Shown in pieces: positions 8,019-17,091 of a stretch of DNA of 64,000 nt (the stretch's first letter is position 1; the number at the start of each line of letters is the position of its first letter). The translations under genes were made by a program, and so were the position numbers. This stretch comes from CBDESN01 sp965242495 (GTDB lineage Bacteria; Pseudomonadota; Alphaproteobacteria; MPNO01). A model generated the notes under the pieces. It worked only from the letters and a program-made list of their open reading frames with translations. It did no database searches and was not told the DNA's origin. The stretch covers positions 2,790,001 through 2,854,000 of the forward strand of contig OZ251446.1 in NCBI GenBank assembly GCA_965242495.1, given 5' to 3'.

Positions 8019-8881
8019 AGCCCGCGCCGGAAATAGCGGCCGGTGATGCCGTTCGGCAGCATCCGCAGCAACACGATCGCCACCGCCAGGAGCGCGACCT
8101 CGCCGACGACCGGCCGGCTGACGAAGGTGACCCCCTGGCTGACGACGCCGAACACCGCCGCCGCGGCGCCGGTGCCCGAGAGCGCCACCGCGCCGCCGCC
8201 GATCACGGTGATGAAGGCCTTGACCACGTAGGTGATCCCGACGTCGGGCAGCACGCCCGCGATCGGCGCCAGGATCGCGCCGGCGAGGCCGCTGAGCGCC
8301 GCGCCGATGCCGAAGGTGACCGCGTAGACGCGGCCCACGTCGGCCCCGAGAGCGCCGGACATGGCGGCGTTCTGCATCGCGCCGCGCGCGATCAGGCCGA
8401 AGCGGGTGTATTTGAGGCCGGCATAGACCGCGGCGAGGATCGCCGCGGTCATGCCGATGACGAAGAAGGTGTAGCCGCCCTCCTTGTAGGCGCCGATGTC
8501 GACGTCGCCCAGCGGCGGGGCGACGCCCTTCTGGTGGTAGCCGAGCGCGACCGCGGCGAGGCCGATGAAGAACAGGCTGAGCCCCCAGGTGGCGAGGATC
8601 GTCTCGACGATGCGTCCGTACAGATGGCGGATGACCAGCCGCTCGACGATCACGCCGACGACGCCGACCGCGGCCGGGGCCACGACCAGCATGGCGATCC
8701 ACAGGTTGACGCCGGCCCCGGCCGCCATGATGAAGGCGTAGCCGCCCAGCATCAGGAACTCGCCATGGGCGAAGTTGATGACGCCCATCATGCCGAAGAT
8801 GACCGCCAGCCCGATGCTGATCAGCGCCAGGCTGGCGACCGCATAGAGTATCTGGACGACGACGACGACCGCCAGATCCAT
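8015..8881 (-). CDS. ABC transporter permease (LivH/UrtB-like)
   Basis: A 288-aa integral membrane permease. The N-terminal segment contains GVINFAHGEFLMLGGY, the hallmark of LivH/UrtB permeases, followed by about eight hydrophobic helices and GLIARGAMQNAAMSGALG in the ATPase-coupling loop. ATG 8881 begins a hydrophobic N-terminus (MDLAVVVVVQIL) that serves as the first membrane segment. The gene lies 53 bp after the binding-protein gene and overlaps the next permease by 4 bp. Confidence 0.9.
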   Translation of the reverse strand: MDLAVVVVVQILYAVASLALISIGLAVIFGMMGVINFAHGEFLMLGGYAFIMAAGAGVNLWIAMLVVAPAAVGVVGVIVERLVIRHLYGRIVETILATWGLSLFFIGLAAVALGYHQKGVAPPLGDVDIGAYKEGGYTFFVIGMTAAILAAVYAGLKYTRFGLIARGAMQNAAMSGALGADVGRVYAVTFGIGAALSGLAGAILAPIAGVLPDVGITYVVKAFITVIGGGAVALSGTGAAAAVFGVVSQGVTFVSRPVVGEVALLAVAIVLLRMLPNGITGRYFRRGL

Positions 8882-8934
8882 GCCGCTCGGCCTCTTCGCC
8901 GCGGCGCCGGGGGGCGGGGGACCGGCGCGCGGTC

Positions 8935-10173
8935 TCAGATCTCCGGCTCGTACATCACGTTGGTGTCGGGCCGGGCGATCAGATCGCACTGGCCGCCGGT
9001 ATTGGTCGGCGGCACGTTCGGGAACTTCTTGCGAATGTGGAACCGGCCGCCTTGCGCCTCGGCGATGTACATGTCCATGTGGCAGTGATGGGTCTTGGGA
9101 TCGACCGTCAGCGGCCCGCCCGGCCCGTCGATCGACAAGCCGCTCTCCATCGCTTCGATGACCTTCTCGCGGTCGATGGAGCCCGCCTTTTCGACCGCGG
9201 CGGCCCACAGCTTCCAGCCGTACCAGTCCTTCGGCGGAACGTCGGTGAGATAGCCGTAATCGGCGCCGTAGCGCTTGCGGAAGGCGGCGAGCCAGGTCTT
9301 GTTCTCCGGCGTGTCCAGGTCTTCGTAATAGGAGCCGGCGGTCATGATGCCGTCCGCCACCGCCGGCGGCATGCGCACCACCTCGCCGGCGGCCCCGAAG
9401 GTGGTGGATACCTGCGGGATGCGCTTGTTCATGCCGGCGGCCGCCCACTGGCCGTAGAAGGAGGCGTGGGCGGGGCCGACGAAGACGTTCATGACGTAGT
9501 CGGGTTCGGCCGCCTGGATCTTGCTGATCGTGGCGCCGAACTGGTTCACGTCGAGCGGGAAGAACTCCTCGCCCACGACCTCGCCGCCGATGTCGCGGGC
9601 GGCCTTGCGGATCCATTTCGCCGTGATCTGGCCGTAATTGTAGTCGGCCGCGAGCACGTAGACCTTCTTGCCCCAGCGCTTGGCCGCCTCGCCGACCAGC
9701 AGGTCGACGTAGCCGCCCGGCATCGAGCCGGTGGCGAAGAAGTTGCGGTCGCACACGCCGCCTTCGTAGTTGGTGTTGTAGATGTAGAGCGTCTTGAGCT
9801 TGTGCAGGATCGGACGGATGACCTCGCGCGACGAGGAGGTGAGCCCGCCCTGGACCACGGCCACCCGGTCGCGCAGCGCCATCTGGTTGCCGTACTGGTT
9901 GTAGAACTGCATCTGCGACTGCGAGTCGTAGGACTTGACCTCGAGCCGCCTGCCGAGCAGCCCGCCCGATTCGTTGATCTCGTCGATCGCCATCCGGGCG
10001 CAGCGCCACTGGTTCTGCCCGAACAGCTGGAGCGGGCCGGAAAGGTCGTAGATCGCTCCCACCTTGATCGTGTCCGCGGCCCGCGCGCGCGCGGACAGGA
10101 CGAAGGGGCCGGCGGCGAGGGCGGCGGCAGCGGCGGCCGATCCCTTGACGAAATCACGGCGTTTGACACCCAT
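8935..10173 (-). CDS. periplasmic amide/urea-type substrate-binding protein (UrtA/FmdD-like)
   Basis: A 412-aa binding protein of the Peripla_BP_5 type. The leader carries a twin-arginine motif (KRRDFVKG at residues 4-11) followed by an Ala-rich core and an ARA-AD cleavage region near residue 33, so Tat export is predicted. The mature segments TIKVGAIYDLSGPL, TSSSREVIRPILHK, YIYNTNYEGGVCDRNFFATG and AADYNYGQIT match the UrtA/FmdD/AmiC group that binds urea or short amides. A GGGAGGAAGCG ribosome site precedes the ATG. It is the first gene of the six-gene operon ending in an amidase. Confidence 0.9.
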   Translation of the reverse strand: MGVKRRDFVKGSAAAAAALAAGPFVLSARARAADTIKVGAIYDLSGPLQLFGQNQWRCARMAIDEINESGGLLGRRLEVKSYDSQSQMQFYNQYGNQMALRDRVAVVQGGLTSSSREVIRPILHKLKTLYIYNTNYEGGVCDRNFFATGSMPGGYVDLLVGEAAKRWGKKVYVLAADYNYGQITAKWIRKAARDIGGEVVGEEFFPLDVNQFGATISKIQAAEPDYVMNVFVGPAHASFYGQWAAAGMNKRIPQVSTTFGAAGEVVRMPPAVADGIMTAGSYYEDLDTPENKTWLAAFRKRYGADYGYLTDVPPKDWYGWKLWAAAVEKAGSIDREKVIEAMESGLSIDGPGGPLTVDPKTHHCHMDMYIAEAQGGRFHIRKKFPNVPPTNTGGQCDLIARPDTNVMYEPEI

Positions 10174-10416
10174 TTCGCTTCCTCCCTGTCGAGTCTGCTG
10201 CGACGTTCGTCCCTGGCGGCCGCGGCGACGCGGCCGCGACCGCAACCGGCACGATAGCCCGCATTTCTCACCCTGTCCACGACCTGCGTCCCCGTCCCCG
10301 GCGCCGGGGCGGATCCCGGTCGCCCGCGAAACGGCTGTCGGGGAGGCCGCGCCCGCGGTATGGTCTCGCATGTCCGCCCGCGGCCGCCGCCGGCGGCGGG
10401 CGGTGGGGGTCCGACC

Positions 10417-11430
10417 ATGACGCTGGCGCTGATCTGCTGCTCCCACAGCCCGCTGTCGCTGGGCTTTCTCGACCCCGCCGACCGCGAAGCCGAAGACGAC
10501 TGGCGGCGCGCGCTCGCCGGCCTCGACCGCTGGGTGCGGGACTACGACCCCACGCTGGTGGCGATCTTCTACCCCGATCATTTCAACGCCTTCTTCTACC
10601 GGGCGATGCCGTCCTTCTGCATCGCCACCGCGGCGCGCGGCGGCATCGACTGGGGCGGCGCGCCCGCCCCGCTCGACGTCCCCGCCGCCATCGCGATGGG
10701 CTGCCTCGAAGCGGTCCGCGCCGCCGGGGTCGACGCCGCCCTGTCGCGCCGGATGCTGGCCGACCACGGCGTGACGATGCCGCTCAACGCCTTCTGCGGC
10801 GGGCTCGACGCCCGGCCCTGCCTGCCGATCATGGTCAACGGCAACGCGCCGCCCTGCCCGGGCTTCGCCCGCGTGCGCCGGCTGGGCGAGGCGGTGGGCG
10901 GCTATCTCGCCGGGCTGGACGAGCGGGTGCTGATCGTGGGTTCGGGCGGGCTGTCGCACGATCCGCCCAACGCCGGGCCGGCGATGTTCGACGGCGGCCT
11001 GCCCGACCGGCTGATCGACGGCGGCGAGGCCGCCAAGCCCGATTACGATCGCCGCCAGGAGCGGGTGATCCGCGCCGCCCGCGACCTCGCCGCCGGCGGC
11101 AACCCCTGCCTGCCGCCCGATGCGGCGTGGGACCTGGCCTTCATGGAGTCGCTCCGCGCCGGCGATCTGGAGGCGTTCGACGACGCCGACGACGACGCCC
11201 TCGCCGCGGTCGGCGGGGCCGGCGTCCACGAGGTCCGCTGCTGGACCGCGGCCTTCGCCGCGCTGCGGACGCAAGGCCCCTCTCGCGCGGTGATCGACTG
11301 CTACCGCGCGGTGCCCGAATGGCTGACCGGCATGGGAATCATGCGCGCCGTCCTGCGCGACGGCGCGCGCGACGCCCCGGAGCTCGACGCCGCGCCGCCG
11401 GCCGAGGCGGCCGCGCTCAGCCGCCGGTGA
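10417..11430 (+). CDS. extradiol ring-cleavage dioxygenase, MhpB-like (LigB superfamily)
   Basis: A 337-aa class III extradiol dioxygenase. It resembles 2,3-dihydroxyphenylpropionate 1,2-dioxygenase: CCSHSPLS at the N-terminus supplies a metal His, FYPDHFNAFFY is the conserved second block, DHGVTMPLN carries a catalytic His near residue 117, and GSGGLSHDPP is the last metal/active-site block. It would cleave a catecholic acid with O2 and Fe(II). E. coli MhpB is slightly shorter (314 aa). No other mhp genes are adjacent. The 3' end overlaps the convergent binding-protein gene by 14 bp. Confidence 0.85.
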   Translation: MTLALICCSHSPLSLGFLDPADREAEDDWRRALAGLDRWVRDYDPTLVAIFYPDHFNAFFYRAMPSFCIATAARGGIDWGGAPAPLDVPAAIAMGCLEAVRAAGVDAALSRRMLADHGVTMPLNAFCGGLDARPCLPIMVNGNAPPCPGFARVRRLGEAVGGYLAGLDERVLIVGSGGLSHDPPNAGPAMFDGGLPDRLIDGGEAAKPDYDRRQERVIRAARDLAAGGNPCLPPDAAWDLAFMESLRAGDLEAFDDADDDALAAVGGAGVHEVRCWTAAFAALRTQGPSRAVIDCYRAVPEWLTGMGIMRAVLRDGARDAPELDAAPPAEAAALSRR

Positions 11431-12448
11431 TCTTCTTCCGCGCCCGCTCGAGCACTTCGGGCGAGATGTCGAACGACCGGTCGACGATCTTCTGGATGGC
11501 GGCCGCCGGCAGCGGGTTGATCCGCAGCTTCCGCTTCTCGGCCGCGGCCAGCAGGCCGGGCTCGGCGACCGTCGCGGCGAACGCCTTCCGCAGCGCCGCC
11601 ACCCTGTCCGCCGGCGTCCCCGGCGGCGCCACCAGACCGCGCCCGATCGAGCTCAGCGACGCCAGGAAGGCGACGATCTGCTTGTCCTCCTCGCTGGTCA
11701 GCAGGTCCGACAGCATCGGGACGCCCGGCAGGTCCTTCTCCGGTTCGTAGCCGATCTGCGCCAGCGCCTTGACGAAGCCGCCCGGCTTGAACCACTCCGC
11801 CTTGTTGGTCTTCCACGACAGCCAGGTCAGCGCGATCCCCTGCGCCTCGCCCTGCTCGACGGCGAGCTGCATCTTGGCGGCGCCGCGATAGCCGGTGACG
11901 ATCTTGAACTTCGCCCCGGTGAGCGCGCCCACCGCGCGCGGCATCAGATAGGTCGGAGAACTCCTGCCGCTGGCCGCCATGACGACCTCTCTGGTCTTGA
12001 GGTCGGCGAGCGAGTCGGCGCCCGCGTCGGCGCGCACGCCGATCACCGAGTTGGTCTGGATCGCGGTGCCGAGCCAGATGAACTCGCGCGACCGGTATTT
12101 CGCCTTTTCGGGCCGCAGCAGCTCGAAGATGACCATCGTCTCCAACGGCATGTAGAGCCCGGTGCCGTCCTTGGGCAGCACGTTGAAGGCGTAGTTGGCG
12201 GCCTTGAGTCCGCCCGCCCCCGGCATCGACTGGGTGATGACCTTGGGGTTGCCCGGGATGTGTCTGGTCAGGAACTCGGCCAGGATGAAGGAATACTTGC
12301 CGTAGGTCCCGCCGGGGCCGAAGCCGTAGACGATCTTGACCGTCTTGCCCTTGTAGAAGTCGGCGATCGCATCCGCCCGCGCCGTCTGCGACGCGCACAG
12401 GGCAAGCGCCGCCGCCGCGGGCAGCGCGAATTTGAGCATTCTCGACAT
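11417..12448 (-). CDS. periplasmic binding protein, Bug/TctC-like
   Basis: A 343-aa secreted binding protein. The signal peptide is MLKFALPAAAALALCASQT with ARA-DA cleavage near residue 26. The mature protein has IVYGFGPGGTYGKYSFI, IPGNPKVITQSMPGAGGLKA and a C-terminal VAPPGTPADRVAALRKAF, all typical of the tripartite-tricarboxylate/Bug receptor family. AGGAGGCG precedes ATG 12448. No TctA/TctB membrane genes are near, as is common for solitary Bug proteins, so its partner and ligand are unknown. Confidence 0.8.
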   Translation of the reverse strand: MSRMLKFALPAAAALALCASQTARADAIADFYKGKTVKIVYGFGPGGTYGKYSFILAEFLTRHIPGNPKVITQSMPGAGGLKAANYAFNVLPKDGTGLYMPLETMVIFELLRPEKAKYRSREFIWLGTAIQTNSVIGVRADAGADSLADLKTREVVMAASGRSSPTYLMPRAVGALTGAKFKIVTGYRGAAKMQLAVEQGEAQGIALTWLSWKTNKAEWFKPGGFVKALAQIGYEPEKDLPGVPMLSDLLTSEEDKQIVAFLASLSSIGRGLVAPPGTPADRVAALRKAFAATVAEPGLLAAAEKRKLRINPLPAAAIQKIVDRSFDISPEVLERARKKITGG

Positions 12449-12629
12449 GACGCCTCCTGTCTGTGGACTGCCGTCGAATCTTCTTGTCGTTCGGGCGATA
12501 CTAACCCGCATTTCGCGGCTTGGCCATGGGGCCGTCCTGTTTCGCTGCGGCGGTCGGAGCGACCGATCCCCGGTTTCCGCCCGCCGCCCGGCCGCCGCAG
12601 GCCGCGCCGCCGTCCGGGAGCGATGCCGC

Positions 12630-14294
12630 ATGGTCGATGCCGTCACGACCCAGGTGCTGCGCAACAAGATCGCGAGCCTCACCGACGAGATGCACTATCG
12701 CTTCTACCGCTCGGGCTATTCGACCATCATCCGCGAATCGCGCGACTTCAGCTGCGTCGTCCTCGATCCTCGCGGCGGCCTGATCGTCGCCCCGCCGATG
12801 TTCTTCCACGCCCCGGTCTACAAGCATCTGGTCGGCCGCATCCTCGAACTGTACGGCGAGGACGGCCTCCGGGACGGCGACGTGTTCGTCTGCAACCACC
12901 CCTACGAAGGCGGCCTGCCGCACGTCTCCGACATGGCGTTCGTGGCCCCGATCTTCGCCGACGGGGCGCTGACGGGCTTCTCCGGCTCGATCGCCCACAA
13001 GGCGGACGTGGGCGGGGCGAACCCCGGCAGCACCTCGGCCGCCGCGACCGAGATGTATCACGAGGGCGTGCTGCTGCCGCCGGTCCGCATCCATGCCGCG
13101 GGCGCGCCCAGGGCCGACCTCGAACGGCTGATCCTCGCCAACAGCCGTCAGCCCGCACTGGTGCAAGGCGACATGCAGGCCCAGATCGCGGCCACCCGGT
13201 TCGGCGTCGAGCGCGTCCAGGAACTGTGCCGCCGCTTCGGGCGGGATACGCTGTCGCAAGCCTTCGCGGCGATCCTGGAGGGCGCCGCCGCCGGACTCCG
13301 CGCCGCGGTCGCCGCCCTGGAGGAGGGCTCCGCCACGGCCGAAGGGTTCATGGATTCCGACGGCGTGGACGTCGACCGTCCAATCCGTTTCGCCGTCACC
13401 GTGACCGTCGCCGGCGGGCTGGTGACGTTCGACTTCACCGCCAGCGACCGCCAGGCCAGGGGGCCGGTCAACCTGCGCCCGTCGATGGTCGAGGCGTGCT
13501 GCTTCTACGCCCTGATCGGCTGCCTCGATCCCGGGTTGCAGTTCAACGACGGGATGCGGCAGGTCGCGCGCTTCGTCTACGCGCCCGGGACGATCGTCAA
13601 CGCCGACCCGCCGGCGCCGGTCTCCAGCTATCAGATGGCCAACCTCAAGCTGGTCGACGTGATCCTCGAAGCCCTGGCCCGCTTCAAGCCCGAACGCGCC
13701 GTCGCCAACGCCGGGTCGAGCAGCGCGCTGCTGATCTCCTGGTCCGGCGGCGGCCGCCCCGACCGGGCGAACCTGCAATACGAGATCCACGGCTCGGCGT
13801 ATGGCGGCGGGCGGCAGGGCGACGGCGCGACGGGGCTGGCGACGCATCTCAGCAACCTCCACGTCACCCCGATCGAGATCGTCGAGTCCGAGTTCCCCTG
13901 CCGCGTGGCCGAGTTCGACCTCGTCGCCGACAGCGGCGGGCCGGGCGCGCATCGCGGCGGGCTGTCGCTGGCGCGGAGCTACGACCTGCTCCGGGACGCG
14001 GTGGTCGTCCGCCGCTACGACAAGTCGCGCCATCCGGCGGGCGGCCTCGCCGGCGGCGGCCCCGGCCGACCGGCCCGCTTCGTGATCCGCGCCGGGAGCG
14101 ACCGGGAGGAGGAGACCCCCGCCTCGGGCCGGTTCGATCTCGAGGCCGGCGACCGCATCCGCCTCGAGACCGCGGGCGGCGGCGGCTTTGGCGATCCGCG
14201 CGCGCGCGCCGCTGCGGCGGTCGAGCGCGACCTCGCCGAAGGGTACGTTTCGGCGGCCGCCGCCCGGCGCGAGTACGGCTGGCCGCGCGCGTGA
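12630..14294 (+). CDS. hydantoinase B/oxoprolinase family protein
   Basis: A 554-aa HyuB-type protein. Landmarks are VLRNKIASLTDEMHYRFYRS at the N-terminus, DVFVCNHPYEGGLPHVSDM, GFSGSIAHKADVGG, and the C-terminal DSGGPGAHRGGLSL and TAGGGGFGDP blocks. HyuB normally pairs with HyuA to hydrolyse N-methylhydantoin, 5-oxoproline or acetophenone-type substrates with ATP. There is no hyuA beside this copy; the only one in the window is at 55610 with its own HyuB. It is divergent from the Bug-type receptor gene across a 181-bp gap. Confidence 0.85.
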   Translation: MVDAVTTQVLRNKIASLTDEMHYRFYRSGYSTIIRESRDFSCVVLDPRGGLIVAPPMFFHAPVYKHLVGRILELYGEDGLRDGDVFVCNHPYEGGLPHVSDMAFVAPIFADGALTGFSGSIAHKADVGGANPGSTSAAATEMYHEGVLLPPVRIHAAGAPRADLERLILANSRQPALVQGDMQAQIAATRFGVERVQELCRRFGRDTLSQAFAAILEGAAAGLRAAVAALEEGSATAEGFMDSDGVDVDRPIRFAVTVTVAGGLVTFDFTASDRQARGPVNLRPSMVEACCFYALIGCLDPGLQFNDGMRQVARFVYAPGTIVNADPPAPVSSYQMANLKLVDVILEALARFKPERAVANAGSSSALLISWSGGGRPDRANLQYEIHGSAYGGGRQGDGATGLATHLSNLHVTPIEIVESEFPCRVAEFDLVADSGGPGAHRGGLSLARSYDLLRDAVVVRRYDKSRHPAGGLAGGGPGRPARFVIRAGSDREEETPASGRFDLEAGDRIRLETAGGGGFGDPRARAAAAVERDLAEGYVSAAAARREYGWPRA

Positions 14295-14358
14295 CCGGGC
14301 GGGGAAGAGCCGGGACGGCGACCGGCGTCGTCGTCCCAATCCGCTCCGCCGCCTCGCC

Positions 14359-14577
14359 CTACGGCGTCCGCGGCGTCGCCGCGGGCAGGGCGTCGAGGCG
14401 CGCCGCGAACTGCGCCGCCCCTCCTGCTTCCGTCGCGCGCGTCGTCGTCTGCACTCCGATGGTGTCCATGTCCGTGTCCACCGTCACGGCGGGGGTGAGG
14501 AGCGGGATCCACTTGGCGATCGCGAGGCCGAAACTCGGATAGTAGACCGCGCCCACGAAGCCGCCGTTGGAGATCAT
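14359..14577 (-). CDS. short ORF, possibly the 3' remnant of a larger gene
   Basis: A 72-aa frame from ATG 14577 that looks protein-like (balanced composition, beta-rich, little Arg) rather than a GC shadow. The same frame stays open about 110 bp further upstream to a TGA near 14700, with equally protein-like residues (SPNARSLSFTPTQT) but no ATG or GTG. The true start may therefore be lost, or this is the C-terminus of a decayed gene. No family recognised. The rest of 14295-14726 shows nothing clear. Confidence 0.3.
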   Translation of the reverse strand: MISNGGFVGAVYYPSFGLAIAKWIPLLTPAVTVDTDMDTIGVQTTTRATEAGGAAQFAARLDALPAATPRTP

Positions 14578-14726
14578 GGTCTGGGTCGGCGTGAAAGAGA
14601 GCGAACGGGCGTTGGGAGAAAAGGCGCCGCGAACCCGCTCATGGCCGTTCGCCGTATGCCTGCAACCCTGGCCCTTGGTCGAAAACGACCGTCGCCGTCA
14701 ACTCTTCCCGGGCGGCGGGGCGTGGG

Positions 14727-15494
14727 CTATACCGCCGACCGGATCAGGCCGCCATCGACGGCGACGGTGACGCCGTTGACGTAGCTCGCGCGCTCCGACG
14801 CCAGGAAGGCCACCACGTCCGCCACCTCGCGCGCCGCGCCCAGCCGGCGGATCGGCAGGTCGGCGGCGCTGTCGCGGTAATACGCTTCTTCGTCCATGCC
14901 CGACGCCCGCGCGCCGTCGCGCAGGCGGTCGGTCAGGATGCGTCCGGGCGCCACGGTGTTGAGCAGGACGCCGTCGGCGGCGAGTTCCGCCGACAGGTCC
15001 TTGATCAGGCCGGCGGCGCCCGGCCGCGCCGCGTTGGAGGCCGCGAGGCCCGGGATCGGCTCCTTGACCGAGCGCGACTGCACGGCCACGATCCGGCCCC
15101 AGCCCTTGCTGCGCATGTGCGGCGCGACCGCGCGGATCAGGCGGGCGGTGGCCAGCACCGTCATCTCGAAGGCGCGCGCGAAATCCTCGTCCGTCGTCCG
15201 GTCGAACGGGCCGTAGGGCGGCGAGCCGCCGATCGCGACCAGCACGTCGACGCCGCCGAAACGCGCGACGGTCCGCGCCACCAGCCGGTCGACGTCGCCT
15301 GCCTCGGTCACGTCCGCGGGTTCAGCCATCGCGCCGGGGCCGATCTCGGCGGCCGCGGCGCGGAGTTCCGCCGCGCCCCTGGCGCAGATCGCGACGTTCG
15401 CGCCCTCGCCCGCCAGGGCCGCGGCGCACGCCTTGCCGATGCCGCGGCTGGCCGCCGTGACGATCGCCGTCTTCCCCGCGAGCCCCAGGTCCAT
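14727..15494 (-). CDS. SDR-family protein lacking the usual catalytic Tyr/Lys
   Basis: A 255-aa FabG-like short-chain dehydrogenase fold: cofactor motif TAASRGIGKACAAAL near residue 13, the IGG variant of NNAG, and a C-terminal VNGVTVAVDGGL. Where classical SDRs have YxxxK, this protein reads LAASNAARPGAAG, so neither Tyr nor Lys is conserved. Such members form a recognised atypical beta-ketoacyl-reductase-like subgroup of unknown reaction. A second atypical SDR gene lies at 20644. Neighbours do not define a pathway. Confidence 0.8.
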   Translation of the reverse strand: MDLGLAGKTAIVTAASRGIGKACAAALAGEGANVAICARGAAELRAAAAEIGPGAMAEPADVTEAGDVDRLVARTVARFGGVDVLVAIGGSPPYGPFDRTTDEDFARAFEMTVLATARLIRAVAPHMRSKGWGRIVAVQSRSVKEPIPGLAASNAARPGAAGLIKDLSAELAADGVLLNTVAPGRILTDRLRDGARASGMDEEAYYRDSAADLPIRRLGAAREVADVVAFLASERASYVNGVTVAVDGGLIRSAV

Positions 15495-15604
15495 CCATCG
15501 GCCTCCCCGGCCCCACTCTCCGTCATTAGGGCGGGGCTGTCGATCCCGGCGGGCGCCGACCGGGTCGTGGCCAGGGCGGGAAGCGCGGGCTAACCTGCCT
15601 CCGC

Positions 15605-17074
15605 ATGGCCGCTTGGAGCATATCGGACCGCCCCGGCATGGCGGTCGCCGCGTTGTGCGCGGCGCAGGCGGCGTTCTGGACCCTGGCGCCGGGCTTGAGC
15701 CATCAGGCGCCGCCGCTCGACGTGGTCGAGAGCCTCGTCTGGGGGCGCGAGGGCGTAGTTGCGACCTACAAGCATCCGAACCTGCCGGGGCTGGCCCTGG
15801 AGGGCGCGCGCCTCCTGTCCGGCGGCGCGGTCTGGCCGTCCTTTCTGGTCTCGCAGGCCTTCGTCGTCGGCAGCTTCGCCGCCGTCTACTTGCTCGGGCG
15901 GGCGCTTCTCGGGTCGAGACGCGCGCTCGCCGGCGTGCTGCTGTTGACCGGCGTGTTCTACTATTCCTGGCCGACCCCGGAGATGAACCACAACGTCGCC
16001 CAGATGCCGCTCTGGGCCGGCCTCTGCCTGTCGCTGTGGCGCGCCTCGCGGGGCGGCGGCCTCGTCTGGTGGATCGCGCTCGGCGTTTTCGCCGGCCTGT
16101 CGCTATGGGCGAAATACGCCGCCTGCGCGCTGTTCGCCGCGGCCCTCGGATGGATGCTGTGGGACGCGCAGGCGCGGTCCCGCCTGGCGACGCCCGGACC
16201 CTGGGTCGCCCTGGCCCTGGCGGGGCTGATCGCCCTACCGCAGCTGCGCTTCGTGATCGCGAGCGGCCTGCTGCCGGTGGAATACGCCTTGGCGCGCTCG
16301 TCCGGCGTTCGCGGCGACGGGGGGGGGGGCGCGCAGGGTTTCCTGCTCGCCCAGCTCGCCGACCACGGCGTGTTTCTGCTCATGGCCGCGGCCGCCGGGC
16401 TGTTCGGCCCCGGCGCCGCGCGGCGGCCGCCGCACGAGGCCGCGGCGCGCCGCTTCCTGCTGGCGATGGGTCTGGGGCCGGCGCTGCTGGTCGCCGCGTC
16501 GGCCGCCCTGCTGGACATGGGGGTCAAGGACATGTGGGGCGCGCCCATGTTCAACCTGTCGGGCCTCCTGGCCCTCGCCCTGTTTCCGGGGCGGTTCGGC
16601 GACCGGGGGCTGCGGCGGCTGATCGGCTGCGCCGCGGTCCTGCTGGTCGCGGTCCCTGCCGCCTACGGCGCGGCGGTCGCCTTTCGCGGCCAGCTGTCGG
16701 ACCGGCCGTCGCGGGCCGTATGGCCGCAGGACGCCATCGCCCGCAGCCTCCTCCGGGCCTATGAGAGCGAAGTCGGGCGGCCGCCCGACGTCGTCGCCGG
16801 TCCGGTATGGGAGGCCGGCCTGGTCGCGCTCCGGGCGCCGGGCCGTCCGTCGGTCCTGATCGACGGCGAGGTCGCGAAGTCTCCCTGGCTGGCCGGGCGC
16901 GATCCGGCGCGGCGCGGCGCGCTCGCCGTATGGTCGACCGAAGCCGGGCCGCCGGACGGGCTGAAGCCGTTGATCGCGGACCGCCCGGTCGGGCGGCGGA
17001 CTTACCCGTGGACCGGCGCCGACGGCGCGCGGCCGATCCGGCTGTCCTACGTCGTCGTCCCGCCGCGCGAATAG
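15605..17074 (+). CDS. GT39-like membrane glycosyltransferase with an internal G11 tract
   Basis: A 489-aa polytopic protein of about ten hydrophobic helices. It resembles the PMT/ArnT-like (GT39, PMT_2) glycosyltransferases that use polyprenyl-phosphate sugars: an acidic residue in the first large loop (PLDVVESLVWG), YKHPNLPGL, and TPEMNHNVAQMP in the next periplasmic loop. The C-terminal third is soluble. Codons across 16319-16329 form a run of 11 G encoding Gly repeats; length change there would shift the frame. The downstream IS481-type element begins 17 bp after the stop. Confidence 0.7.
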   Translation: MAAWSISDRPGMAVAALCAAQAAFWTLAPGLSHQAPPLDVVESLVWGREGVVATYKHPNLPGLALEGARLLSGGAVWPSFLVSQAFVVGSFAAVYLLGRALLGSRRALAGVLLLTGVFYYSWPTPEMNHNVAQMPLWAGLCLSLWRASRGGGLVWWIALGVFAGLSLWAKYAACALFAAALGWMLWDAQARSRLATPGPWVALALAGLIALPQLRFVIASGLLPVEYALARSSGVRGDGGGGAQGFLLAQLADHGVFLLMAAAAGLFGPGAARRPPHEAAARRFLLAMGLGPALLVAASAALLDMGVKDMWGAPMFNLSGLLALALFPGRFGDRGLRRLIGCAAVLLVAVPAAYGAAVAFRGQLSDRPSRAVWPQDAIARSLLRAYESEVGRPPDVVAGPVWEAGLVALRAPGRPSVLIDGEVAKSPWLAGRDPARRGALAVWSTEAGPPDGLKPLIADRPVGRRTYPWTGADGARPIRLSYVVVPPRE

Positions 17075-17091
17075 CCGGGGCGGTCCCGGCT
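17073..17091 (+). terminator. possible hairpin at the 3' end of the GT39 gene
   Basis: AGCCGGG and CCCGGCT form a 7-bp GC stem with a 5-base loop directly overlapping the GT39 stop codon. There is no U-run, so intrinsic termination is uncertain. The IS481-type element inserted at the right foot of this hairpin. Confidence 0.3.
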
